A stretch of 64,000 nt of DNA from Linum tenue (lineage: Eukaryota > Streptophyta > Magnoliopsida > Malpighiales > Linaceae), in assembly GCA_946122785.1 (NCBI GenBank), contig CAMGYJ010000002.1, positions 61,405,703-61,469,702 of the forward strand, written 5' to 3'. Both the position numbers and the translations under genes were made by a program. Shown in pieces: positions 45,542 through 57,620 of this stretch (position 1 is its first letter; every line of letters begins with the position of its first letter). Below the pieces are notes generated by a model, which was not told the DNA's origin, did no database searches, and saw nothing but the letters and a program-made list of their open reading frames with translations.

Positions 45542-45765
45542 TGTTAGTAGTATTGGTTAATTACTTAGTGATCCTTGAGATAGGGTTCTCGGCTATGATA
45601 AATAGGTGATGTTAGCCGCTATTGTAACCTAAGGATTCTCGGATAATAAAATTGACTATGAGAGGTTGCTCCTCTCCGTGGATTAGTCTCAACGTTATAC
45701 GTTGAGGATACCACGTAAATCGGTGTGCTCGTGTGATTATCCTTCTCTTGATCTTCTGTTTAACA
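45542..45765 (+). repeat. 5' LTR of Copia-C
   Basis: Contains the hairpin CTCAACGT/ACGTTGAG (45688-45706) framed by CGTGG and CCACG. No second copy in the window. Confidence 0.85.
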
Positions 45766-45956
45766 TGGTATCAGAGTTTCTTCTCTGATCCTGGGTCTCG
45801 AATTTTGTTGCTGCTTGTTTCGGTTTAGGGTTTCGGCGCTGCTCTTCTCGTTCTGGTGCGGCGCTTCTGGTTCTTTTGGGTTTCGCTAATTCTTGCCTTT
45901 GTTCGGCTGCTTTCTTGTGTAGCTATGCTGCTTCTTGCTCTCGGTTTGCGTCATCA

Positions 45957-48900
45957 TGGATCCCTCCAAAGTCGATGCAGTGTCTGTCAAGTTTAATGGT
46001 AAAATTTTTGCCTTGTGGGAGCTACAATTCCGCCTGTTTGTTCAGGGCCGCCAGTTGTCGTCGATATTGGATGGCACATTGGCTGACCCTGATGCAACTG
46101 CGCCAGCCAAGGACCACGAAGATTGGGCAGTTCATAACGCCCAGATTATGGTCTGGCTTTTGGGTTCGGTCGAGCCGCCCATTGCTCTTAATCTTCGCGG
46201 CTTCCCAACCGCTCATGCCATGTGGGGCCATCTCACCGAGGTTCACTCGCAGTCCAGTTCCTCTCGTAAGTTCGAGATCGAGCTTGATCTTGCTCGTCTA
46301 CACCAGGGTGACCTGGATGTGCGTTCGTACTACCAAGCTGCGGTCAGTTTGTGGACCGAACTTGACCTCGACTGTGCTATCGGCTGAGGCGACGACCGAG
46401 GTTCTTCAAGACCGCGCTAGTTCGCGCATGATGCAGTTTCTGATGAAGCTTCGTGTCGAATTTGAGGGGATTCGTGCTTCATTGCTCCATCGCAACGTGT
46501 CCAAGCTCGAGGATGTCTTGGGAGAGCTGGTCCGCGAGGAGACGCGCCTCCGAAGTCAGGCGAAGTTGGACGTTCACCAAGCTGATTCTGCCTCTGTGTT
46601 TGCTGTTTCGGAAGGAAATTCTGGGTCTTCTTCTGCCTCCGAGGCCTCGGCCTTTGCTGTTGGTTCGGACAGGCCCCGCTTCCATCGTACTCCCTCGGGG
46701 GAGATAATCTGCTTCTTTTGCAAAGAGCCTGGCCATATCCAGAATCGTTGTCCGCGTCGGAATAGCTGCAATTATTGTAAAGTTGAGGGCCATAAGATCA
46801 GTGACTGCCCGATCCTGGCCAAACGTGGTCGCGGCAAGAATCCCGGCTCGGCAACTGGTGGGGGTACTCGTGCCTCTTCGACGAGTATTGATTTTGCGAC
46901 CGTCGCTGCCCCTAGCCATCCTCCCGCTCCTTCTTCTGCTGGCGCTGTTACTCCTGACTATATTCACCAATTAGTTCAGGAGGCGATTAAGGATGCTCTT
47001 CCCTCTGCTCTTGGTTCTGTGTTTACTACTACTATGCTCTCTCGTACTCCTTCTTCCTGGCATCTTGACTCTGCAGCCTTTAATCACATGACAGGTTCAC
47101 GTTCATCGTTTCGATCCCTTCGGCCTAATTCCTCTGTAATGCTTCAAGTTGCGGATGGTTCTTGTTTACCCGCTAAGGGGATTGGTGATATTCATCAGTC
47201 TCGGGTTCATCTTTCGGATACTCTTTATGTGCTTGTCCCTAGCCTTGTGTCTGTTGGGCAACTTGCAGAAGATGGTTGTCGTGTTACTTTTGATGATCGT
47301 GGATGTGTTGTGCAGGACACAAAAACAGGGAGGGAGATAGGCAGAGGGACTAAGGTTGGTCGGGTGTTCACCTTGGATAGCTATTCGGGGTCACAGCCGC
47401 AGACTAGGACTAATGAGGTTTGCGGTGGTGTTTCTGGGGTTGTTCGAGAGGGCGCTTCCTTGAAGAGCAATTTTGATCATTTTGGTTTTTCTATTAAACT
47501 GTCGAATTGGGATTTATGGCATCATCGGTTAGGCCATCCTCATTCAGCTCGTTCGTTAGAGATGTTTAAACATAATTTATTGTCGGGTAGTTCGGCTTCC
47601 GATTCTCGTGATTGTGTTCATTGTATTAAGGCTAAACTCTCCCAGCAGTCGTTTGCGACCAGTACTACAGTTTATACAGATCCATTTGAATTGGTGCATA
47701 CAGACTTATGGGGACCGTCTCCTATAAACTCTCGTGTTGGGTTCTGTTATTTTGCTCTATTTGTTGATCATGCTACTCGGTTTACATGGGTTTACTTCTT
47801 ACGCAACAAGTCCGATCTTATCAAGGTGGCCAAGGAGTTTATTCAGATGGTTAAAACACAGTTTGGTAAGGTTGTGAAAACTGTGCGCTCAGATCTAGGT
47901 GGTGAGTTTATTTCTGGACCTCTGCAGGAGTTTTTTAAAGAGCTTGGCATTTTACCGCAACAATCCTGTCCGGGTGTATCACAGCAGAACAGATTGGTCG
48001 AACGGAAACATCGTCACGTCCTTGAGCTGACTCGGGCTCTTTTGTTTCAATCATGTGTTCTCGCCTCCTTCTGGGTTGAGGCCATCCACACGGTTGTTTA
48101 TTTGATTAATCAGCAGCTTACTCCTATTCTTGATCACAGGAGTCCTTATGAGGTGCTTTATGGGAAACGACCAGCTTATAAGGAACTAAGAGTGTTTGGG
48201 TGTGTGTGTTACGTTTTACTTCCCAGCAAAGAGCGTCATAAGCTCTCTCCCAAAGCCGTGAAGTGTGTATTTGTCGGGTACAGTGACAAGCACAAAGGGT
48301 ATGTCTGTTATGATGCCACTCAACGACGTGTTCGTATTTCATGTAATGTTGCTTTCCTTGAGCATATATCATATTGTGGAAATGATGGGGCTAATGCTCG
48401 CCCCGATCTGGATTTTTTACATAGCATGCCTTCGTTCCCTGAGGCTGCTTTTCCGACTGGGCCTTCCGATCCTCCCACCCCTCTTCCTGACACGGCTTCC
48501 CTCCAGCTTGATGTCCCACTCTCCTCGGCCAGCTCCCCAACTTCCTTGTCTTCTTCTAGCTCATCTGCCCGCCTGGAGACGTCCGTAGCCAGCACTACTA
48601 CTCACTCCCTTGGAGGAGGGTTCTCGAATAATCTTGGTCTTCTGCTTGAGGAGGAGGCCGAGATTACCACTCTTGATCACCACTTAGAGGCGGCGGGGGG
48701 CTTCCCCAGTTAAGGCGTTCACAGCGTGCCACCAAGGGGCAAAAGCATGCTCATTTGTCCGACTTTGTGGCTTCTTCGACGGCGCCAATACCTGTTCCTG
48801 CAACCTATAAAGAAGCACGGGGGAATCCGGACTGGGATGCAACTATGACAACGGAGGTTCATGCACTTGAAGCCAACCACACTTGGGACATAGTGCCTCG

Positions 48901-50160
48901 TCCTCTTAATGCACTTGTTATTGGTTCCAAGTGGGTGTATAATGTCAAGCTGCACCTCGATGGGTCTCTTGGACGATTTAAAGCGAGGTTTGTTGCCCAA
49001 GGGTTTCGCTAGGAGTTTGGGATTGATTATGAGGAGAATTTTGCTCAAGTGGCTAAAATGCATACAGTTCGCACTTTATTTGCAGTGGCTTCTATGAAAG
49101 GATGGTGTCTTAAGCAGTTGGATGTGAAGAATGCATTCTTGCATGGGGACTTAAAAGAGACCATCTACATGGAGTGCCCTCCTGGTTATTTATCTGGTGA
49201 CAAGTCGAAGGTATGCTTACTTCGTCGGTCACTTTATGGTTTGAAGCAGGCTCCCCGTGCCTGGTTTGAGAAATTTCATGACACTATCCTGCTTGCTGGT
49301 TTTCGCCAAAGTAATAATGATCCATCATTGTTTCTTAGGCGAACAGATCGTGGTCTGACAGTTTTACTGATTTATGTTGATGATATGTTGGTGAGTGGTG
49401 ATGATGTCACTGGTATACAGGAGCTTACTGACAATCTCCACGCAGCATTTAACTTAAAAGAGCTGGGGGATGCTTCTTACTTTCTAGGACTAGAGATTCA
49501 TCGGTCCGCGGCTGGAATTTTGGTTAGTCAGCAGAAATATATTGCAGATCTCTTGGAATTTGCTCATATGGATGAATGTGAGCCTTGTGCCACTCTGATG
49601 GAGCAGAACTTAAAGCTGCGACAGTCGGATGGTGATTTCTTGCCTGATGGATCGTCGTGTCGTAGTCTTGTTGGGATTTTAATCTACCTCACTCATACTA
49701 GACCTGCTATTTTCGTATGCAGTTCAGATCGTTAGTCAGTTCATGGCCGCACCTCGGACTACTCATATGGTGGCAGTCACTCATCTTTTGGGATATTTGC
49801 GTGGTACGATGGATGTTGGTCTGTACTTTCCATCGGCTGGTGATCCTGTCATTGAGGCATATGCTGATGCTGATTATGCCGGATGTCTTGACACTCGTTT
49901 GTTTCTTGGCTCTGTAAAAAACAGGAGAGGGTCTCCAAATCTTCAACTGAAGCTGAATATTGATCGATGTCTGAAGTCACTTATGAACTTGTTTGGCTCC
50001 GGCGACTGGTTATGGAGCTTGGAGTGTCCTGTGTGCTTCCCATGCAGCTATATGCAGACAATACTAGTGCGATTAGGATAGCCCGAACCCAGTCCTTCAT
50101 GATCGGACCAAGCACATTGACGTGCATGTTCATTATATACGTCATCGAGCCCGCCATTTG
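45957..50160 (+). pseudogene. Copia-C gag-pol polyprotein, multiply broken
   Basis: Gag starts MDPSKVDAVSVKFNG at 45957, shifts frame near 46375, and continues with two zinc knuckles (CFFCKEPGHIQNRC, CNYCKVEGHKISDC). Protease has HLDSAAFNHMTG, again with Ala after Asp-Ser. Integrase (LWHHRLGHPHSARS, VHTDLWGPSP, RSDLGGEF) is open to about 48690, where a G-run shifts the frame. Reverse transcriptase has a TAG at 49010-49012, then [16 protein letters not shown] and YVDDMLVSGDD. RNase H is broken at about 49720, has a deletion near 49905 and ends in HVHYIRH-like sequence. It cannot encode active enzymes. Confidence 0.87.
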
Positions 50161-51380
50161 ATGTGTTTCGTAATGTTTTGGTAGAAGAAATTATTTCTAG
50201 GAATGGCTGCTTATGGGTTTTTATATAGGTCCATAACTCAACGAAAAATTTATTTACTTGTCCAATTTTAATGAATCAAGTTAGCAAATCATTCCGGCAT
50301 TAATCATTGTATGTTCTTCCATTGTGAGAGGAGCTGAACTATATTGTTTAAGCAACTCATGCAGACATTGACCCCTTGTCAATTGATTCTAAGTGGTTTT
50401 ATCGAGACCTAAACCGAAGTGTGCAAAGGATTTTAATTCGGCAAATTGCGCCAATTCTAACTTTAATTTACCAGCTACCTATTTCATAGTTTTAATTTGA
50501 ATTGCAGATCTGACTCGAGAAGCTGTATATCCACAATAATAGTAGGTTGGATTCCAACATTTAATAGATGAGCGAATAAGCAAATTCCACCATCTGTATT
50601 ATACATTGGTAGGAATTTATTAATGTTTTTAACTCTCATAACACAAAGATAAATTAAAGTGTGCTTACAAGCACGGTAAGTAAATAATAGGTTCACCAAA
50701 TAACGTAAAAAATTTGCGATTTTGGTTTTGCTTTTGGTACTGTTTTATAATGTTTGTTGGTGCTCTTTCGACTCTAATAAAAAATGGAGAATTTCAGAAT
50801 ATGAGAGTTAGTAAACTTGAGTTATCTCTCATAATGCACAACCGAAAAGGTCTTTCTCAAGTCGTTGTTTAGTTGTTGTGTCACATTGCATTGCACTATT
50901 ATCCTTCTCAATTTAGAGTTTCACAGTATCATTTCTTTCCATGCCCCTTAAACCGAACCCATAATGATTGCGAATAGTTAGAGGTGAGATACGAGTCTTA
51001 CTAAATTAGAAATTAGTAAATTTAGAATAAGCAATTAGAGTACACTTTTATGCAATATCTAGTGTTATTAATAGTTTGCGGTCTTAGCTTCATCTTGTCA
51101 TGCCCCAATCCGCGTTGTTCTTATTTTTAAGTGGCAGAGGGAGATGGAGAGAAATGGGTCCTAGGAGTCCACTTAAATAAATTAAAATGGTTATATATAT
51201 GTATATACTTGTTAAATTTTATTGGGTTTGTAAAAAAAAATTATTGGCTTCCGAATCTCATTAGTAAAAAATTTAATTGCCATTGTATTATGAAATTAGC
51301 AAATAAATTAGACCATATCATTAGATAACAATTAAAATCCTCAATTTTATAATCCTTAATTTAATTTTACAGAAACCTTC
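50161..51380. other. Intergenic, nothing recognised
   Basis: AT-rich DNA with no domain or clear repeat end between Copia-C and the L1 element. Confidence 0.3.
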
Positions 51381-51389
51381 TATTATATC

Positions 51390-54345
51390 TAAAATGCCTT
51401 TCACTCGCCAGAGTCGACCTCTTTTCCGATTTGATGCACGTTGGGCGAACAATCTGGAAGTAAGAGCAATGGTCGTGTTTGTGTGGAATGAGGTCGTTCA
51501 TGGGTCCCCTATGTATTGTCTGTGCACCCGTTTAAAACGTCTCCGTCATCTTTTGTATGATTGGAGTAGGACTGGTACGACTAATTCCCTTCGAAACATC
51601 AAAACTATCCAGACAGAGATTGAACAGATAAAGCACTCGGCTCCCATTGATTGGGATAAAGTTCGGGATCTCGAAATAGAGCTTAGTCGCCAGTGGGAGG
51701 TGGAAGAACTCTATTGGCACCAAAAATCTAGAGTTCGGTTGCTGAAAAAGGGCGATAGTAATACTTCCTATTTCCACACGGTCACAAGGGCTAAGAGAAA
51801 ACAAAACTTTATGGCGGGGTTAAGAAATGAGAATGGTGAGTGGATCATTGAAGAGGAGGGAAGGCTGGTATTTCTGTGGATTTCTTCAAGCTTCTCTTTA
51901 CGTCTGAGAACCAGGTAGAGAATATGGTTGACCGGGTGGCGGAGTTGCCTATTACTCAGACTGTCACTGCTGAGATGAATGCAGCCCTGATAGCTGAGAT
52001 TTTAGCGCCAGAAGTTAGACAAACGGTCTTCTCGATTGGTTCCACTTAGGCTCCGGGATTGGATGGGTTCACTGGTAAATTCTTCCGCGCATTTTGGGAT
52101 ATTGTTGGTGAGTCTGTGGTGGAAGCTATCTGATCCTTTTTTCGTATAGGACGGATGTTACGAAGCTTCAACCATACTTGGCTGACGCTCATCCCAAAAG
52201 TTGATAATGTGGAATTATGCGCCAGTTGAGGCCTATAAGTTTATGTAAGTTCGTGTGCAAAATCATTGTCAAAATGATGTCTGAGCGGTTGGCTCGGCTC
52301 CTCCCCGCGATAATCTCGCCGGGACAGAATGCATTTATCCGTGAAAGACAGATAGTGGATAATGTTCTTATTGAACATGAATTGATGCACTACCTTAAAA
52401 TTAAGACCAAGGGTAAGAAAGGGTATATGGCTCTGAAGGTTGATATGGAAAAAGGCCTATGATAGAGTCGAATGGCCCTTCTTGCTTGCGGTTTTAGAAA
52501 AAAATGGGGTTTAATCCGGTCTGGTTCAGTGGATTGAGGAATGCTTGCTGTCCTCCTCTTTTTTGGTGCTAATGAATGGGACACCGGCTGGGTTCTTCAA
52601 TTCGACTAGGGGTCTGCGGTAGGGGGATCCTTTGCCTCCGCTCCTCTTTGTCATTTGTATTGAAGGCTTTGCGGCTCTCTTACATAAGGCTATTAACTAG
52701 GAAAAGCTAGCAGGCATCCGGGTCAGTCCCTGCGCCCCGTGTGTTTCTCATCTTTTCTTTGCAGATGACTCCTATCTATTTCTCAGAGGATCGATGCGAG
52801 AATGTGAGAACCTGCTGGTGGTCTTGAATGAGAATGAGGAGCTTAGTGGGCAGCGGGTGAATTTAGCTAAATCTGCAATATGTTTTAGTAAGAACATATT
52901 GCCGGTTGATCAAAAATTACTTGCACTTCGGCTGGGGGTTGGAGCGATTGGTGTCCATGATAAATATTTGGGCTTGCCCACCTTGATTGCTCAGTCTAAA
53001 ATGGCTACCTTCCGGTAGGAGAAGTTGTTGGCACATTTACAGGGCTGGAAACAGAAGGTGCTCTCATGTCATGTCCTGCTTTAAACTCTCACTCTCTCTT
53101 TGTCGTGTCCTAGATAAGCATGTCACTAGATTTTGGTGGGGAGTAGAAGCAGGTCGACCTCGAGTTCGATGGATTTACTAACGCAATCCATGCACGAGTA
53201 AACATGATGGGGGGGGGGGGGGTTCCGGTGTTTTGAGAATTTCAATCAAGCCCTCTTGGCTAAGGTCGGATGGCGTATTCTTAATGAGTCGGACTCTCTC
53301 TTGGCCCATATCTATAAGGGTAAATACTACTCCAATGGTCATTTCCTAACAGCTACTGCTCTTTCTCGCCCTCAAGATTCCACCTAAGCTAAAGTTATTC
53401 CAATGGAAAATCTTCCATCGTATCTTACCTACGACAGAGTCACTAATTGAGAAAAGGGTCCATGTTTTGCCTAGGTGTCCGGTGTGTTGGGCGGAGTATG
53501 AAACGATGGAGCACCTCTTTTGGGAGTGTCCATTCGCTGCGGCTCTTTGGACTTATTCGGGCTTGGAGCACATGGGTCATGGTTTGTCGAGACAGACCTT
53601 TCCTTTCTTCCTCAAGAAGTGTTTGCTTTGGATGACTCAGTCGGCTCATATCATGGCTCTGGTAGCCCTCTTGTGGTGTATTTGAAAATCTCGTGACTGA
53701 GAAGCCTTTGAGGGCAAGCAGTTCACGATTCCTCATTTAATGCGTCAGTATCAACAACAGCTTCATGAATGGGTATCCTTGCTAGAGGATCCACTAGTAC
53801 CGGGTTGGGTACCACAGAGTCACAATCGGAGGGAGATGGACCTGCCTAATATCTTCTGTATGTGGGATGGAGCGGTAAGTGCTGGCTCACATTCAGAGGG
53901 ATGGCTGGTGTTAAAGGATGGTAGTGGTAATGTGCTATTGGAAAAAGGAGTGTCTTTTCCAATCTTCGTGGACCCTCTAGTGGTTGAGACTCTTGTGTTC
54001 CGTGAAGCAATCCAGTGGTGTCAGGCTCTTGGTTTCCCCCAAGTTATATTTGAGGGGGATGCAAAGGTGCTCATTGATAAGGTTAATGCCAACGATGCGC
54101 GGGATGGTCGTGTTGGGGCTATTATTCAGGAGATTTTGAGTATGCTAGTTCTGAATAGTGACTTCCAGGTTAGGTTCGTAGGTCGGAATAGCAATAGGGT
54201 AGTCCATTATGTGGCTAGAAAGGCCCTGTCTTTGTCTCCGGCCTCATGTCGATTGTACAATTTTCGTGCTTGGGTTGGTTCTAGGATGTAACTTGTGATC
54301 TTTTCTTAACCATTAACCAATATGATTATCTTTTGTAAAAAAAGT
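51390..54345 (+). mobile_element. 5'-truncated, broken L1-type LINE
   Basis: Only the second ORF is represented. In order: the linker before reverse transcriptase (RVRLLKKGDSNTSYFHTVTR, 51394-51918); reverse-transcriptase fingers (LRPISLCKFVCKIIVKMMSE, IISPGQNAFIRERQIVDN, 52217-52462); the catalytic FADDS (52758-52772) followed by KYLGLPTLI; a zinc-binding domain CPVCWAEYETMEHLFWECPF (about 53478); and RNase H (53740-54291). Stops and frameshifts occur at least near 51915, 52120, 52460, 52620, 53016 and 53180. A short A-run (54337-54343) may be the remnant tail. Endonuclease and the first ORF are missing, as usual for 5'-truncated LINE copies. Confidence 0.8.
53740..54291 (+). pseudogene. RNase H domain of the L1 element
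   Basis: A 183-residue open frame. It contains CMWDGAVSAGSHSEGW (first Asp block), VETLVFREAIQWCQ (Glu block), FEGDAKVLIDKV (second Asp block) and RFVGRNSNRVVHYVARKALS (His region). The frame is intact although the reverse transcriptase upstream is broken. Confidence 0.7.
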
Positions 54346-55785
54346 GTATTTTATAATACGTGTGTTAAATCTTGCTTGGAAACTCTTTATTTTTCGCTAT
54401 TTATCAAAATTTCACTTTTCAATTATGAGTTATAGAAAATGTATACAAATGTAATAATTAATGATTTGATGAATTACTATATTACTGAATATTTATATGA
54501 GAATTTACTTGATGACTGAATACGATGTTATCGAATTTTTCGTAAATAAACACCCACTAAGCTCGAATCCTGAATTCACTGTTGGTGATTTTAGATCCAT
54601 TATATATTTCCCTCCCATTTTTCTACACAATTCTCCTTGTTTAAGTACTCATGCACATTCATAATATATATAGTGATAACTTTTTTTCTAGAATAATATA
54701 GTTATAACTTAGTGTTACCCGGTATCTTAAAAAAAGCTGTATTGTTGAATGGAAAAGTAACTTTTCATTAACTTTTTCATGAAAGAATTGAAATGTTACA
54801 TATCTGTTCTCGAATAGCATATTAGGATTGACGGCTCGTCCGCCTTGTACAGACACAACTACTACTTGAAGTGACTCGCATTTAACTTATGGGATATGGG
54901 TACAGAGAATATTCATCATCTAGATCCATTGTATTTTATTGTCATAACTCGTGGTTAAATCCATCAATAATAATATAATACTGAGAATCGCGAGAATTCA
55001 GACACAAGACGTTTTGATTATCACGTGCATTAATACAATATAAAAAACCACTTGTCTTCAATAAGAACACGAGCCACCTAAATTTCATGATGCAGGAGAT
55101 GGCGGTGCTAAAATTTACCGGTGCATGCATGATATGAGTGTGTCCAATCAATCCACCATATAATACAAGGTGGTTTCATTCAGTAAAAAGTGCACGAGCC
55201 ATCTACCAAACAGATCGAACATATAATTCAAATCTTTGGGAGTAAAATTCATGATCGATTCGACAGACCCAAAAACAAATGAAATTTCCAATCATTCCAC
55301 ATGTGTTCGTTCCATTGATTCCTTCCCCACTCTACGTGGGGCTAATAATTGTGTTGGGGGATGTCAATTATTTATATATGTTTTCGTAAGTATTGCCTGA
55401 TAAAGAAAGGTTCCCTTGGCATGTTTTTTCTCCCGATTTTTTCAACAATGGCTGCGCGTTTGGGAGGGCAAAGAAACAGAATTTTTAATGGCTTCTCCAC
55501 CCGACCCGACAATCTTCTACCCCCAGAAAGACAATTTGCTGCTGCTGCTGCCAATTCGTTCATTTATGCTTTGAATCTGGGCTATATACTTACTACTAAT
55601 GGTTCTCTTCTCTTGCATTTAACTGAAAAGAAAGGTGATGAACCCCCCACCACTACCTAATCAATTACTTCTAGAAGTGATTAAAATGATCACTCCCAGC
55701 TGGTTCAATTGTTCGATCTTGTTTGCCACCATCAATTTGCGAGGCAGAACTTTATGGTATTGTTTTCACTGTAACTACTGGTTGG
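54346..55785. other. Intergenic; one unassigned open frame at 55349-55660
   Basis: Mostly AT-rich. A 103-codon plus-strand frame at 55349-55660 includes MAARLGGQRNRIFNG and FIYALNLGYILTTNGS. I do not recognise it, there is no supporting promoter or splice evidence, and it may be chance. Confidence 0.3.
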
Positions 55786-55793
55786 TTTGTAAT

Positions 55794-56452
55794 CAGTGGC
55801 GGAACCAAAAAAATTTCATAGAGGTGTCCTCTTTTAAAAATAAATTAAATAAAAATAATTAATAATTAATAAAATAAAATCGTAAATTTGAAAATACCTT
55901 ACTCGTACAGGTTAAAAAAGTCCATGATTTGTTTTCATATAAGGAAATAATTGTAGAATACACTTGGTGTCTATAGTGTTAAAAAAATTGTCTCTATATA
56001 CCCCTACTGGACAATCATTCACGAATTTATTTCATATTCGATTTGTAAACTTGTTCTCGATGTAACCCAAAGCTGAAAGACTCTTTCAACACTTGCCGTA
56101 TTAAGGGTAGCTTGAAATTAGTTTAATTGTTAGGTTTTAAAAATAATTAGAGATAGGAAATGACATTTTACTATTACATTTTTCAAAATCGAACAACAAA
56201 TGAGTTGTAGGTCAACGAAAATTAAGTTTATTAATAAGAATAGTGTTCTAGATTTGAATTATCCAATCTACCACTTATATTTCTATACACAAATGACAGT
56301 AGGATAATCATGTTTTCAAATTTCAGGGGTGTCCCCTCACTATCAATTATATTTTTTTGTCCATACGTAAATTACCACTGGGGGTTGGATAATCGTATTC
56401 CCAAAATTTAGGGTGTCCGGGGACACCCCTAAAACCCCCGGGTCCGCCCCTG
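55794..56452 (-). mobile_element. Non-autonomous hAT element with CAGTGGCGGA end
   Basis: The left end is CAGTGGCGGAACC and the right end, read inward, CAGGGGCGGACCC. A perfect 8-bp duplication TTTGTAAT flanks it (55786-55793 and 56453-56460). On the minus strand near 56080-56110 a fragment reads NTASVERVF, the start of the hAT dimerisation domain, so it derives from a TTF-type hAT transposon by deletion. Confidence 0.9.
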
Positions 56453-56460
56453 TTTGTAAT

Positions 56461-56821
56461 TAATTGATCGATTGAAGCAAGGAAGGCCCACTTGGGAACT
56501 TTTTCATATAAGGCTTGAGAAACAAGACGAGATTATCAGATAGAGAAAGAGGACATGTGGAATTAGCTAGGTTGTGTCACATCATCCGAACCTGGGAGTT
56601 GGAACCGCTATAGTGGGCACATCACACATGAAAATTCTAGGTCGGGGCCGATTCCATGGAAATAGAGGGTACAAACCTCTATTTGGAAGGATGAGATGAC
56701 CTCGCGTCTTTCGAGCTTGAGCTATGATCGACGATAAGTATAATGGCCAAGAAGATGCATGATTAATTGATTATGGTTGTGTCAGGTTGAGAGGTGGTTC
56801 AGGACCCATGGCACAAGGGAT
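56461..56821. other. Spacer, nothing recognised
   Basis: No coding signal or repeat end between the hAT element and the Copia-D target site. Confidence 0.3.
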
Positions 56822-56826
56822 TAATC

Positions 56827-57227
56827 TGTAAACATAAATCATGATAGTATTGATCTTAGAATTAGATGATTTCACGAATCGATAATAGATCGGGGAAACC
56901 TACCTCGATCCATGACGAGAGCGGCGGCAGCGTTGGAGTTGTAATCACCGGAATTGAGTTTCTCCCTCTTGACCCCTTTAGGTTTTAGGTTTAGAGATTT
57001 CTGTGATGGCTAAGAAATTCTACGTATGGCTAAGAAATTCTACGTAATGGGTTGAGAGAGGACCAATCCTAGAGCTTCTTTATATAGACCCACCATCAGG
57101 GTACATTAGGAATTTACCTTTTATTAACCTAATCAATATAGGATTTACCTTATATATTAAACCATTAAGTGATAATTACACTTGGGCTACAATTATTCCC
57201 TAGTCACATACGGGAATTGGGCTTACA
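56827..57227 (-). repeat. 3' LTR of Copia-D
   Basis: Contains a 20-bp tandem duplication (TAAGAAATTCTACGTATGGC on the plus strand, around 57010-57045) that is absent from the other LTR. Confidence 0.9.
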
Positions 57228-57620
57228 TTCTCCCACTTGGTCCATGTGTCATTATATATCACAAGATTTAATAATAAACATAAGTGTGCACATCATAAGA
57301 TAAATCCATTATAATATTTGGTTCACCATAAAGTCACAATCAAGTATGAAAGCTAGATTAGGATCATGGCGGTTCTATATCAATTTATCGACATAGTCCC
57401 TTCCATGTACCACAAAACCAGTCTCATGCTCAATACGACACATAACAAGGTAGTCATAATGGTCCACAATAATGTCTTCACTAAAGACAAAAATCTTGTT
57501 CTGTTCACATAACGCATAATGTATATATACTGGTCATAATAAATAAAACAAGATTCATAACTTTATTTCAGGAACAAAATAAATGAGCTCAAGTGTCAAT
57601 CCACTAAACATAAAATAACT

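Larger units (their letters stand above)
45542..50160 (+). mobile_element. Copia-C: Copia retrotransposon lacking its 3' end
   Basis: The 5' LTR is 45542-45765 (224 bp, TGTTAGTAGT to TTTAACA), followed directly by the primer-binding site TGGTATCAGAGT. The coding region reads to RNase H and stops at about 50160 without polypurine tract or 3' LTR. It is therefore truncated and no target duplication can be shown. Gag and protease resemble Copia-B, so the two are related families with different LTRs. Confidence 0.88.

Noticed and set aside
45935..46387. Separate gag gene for Copia-C
   Set aside because: It is the first part of gag-pol, cut off by a frameshift near 46375; zinc knuckles continue in the next frame.
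55349..55660. Possible small gene
   Set aside because: No family, signal or splice support; length is within chance expectation. Mentioned only in the spacer entry.
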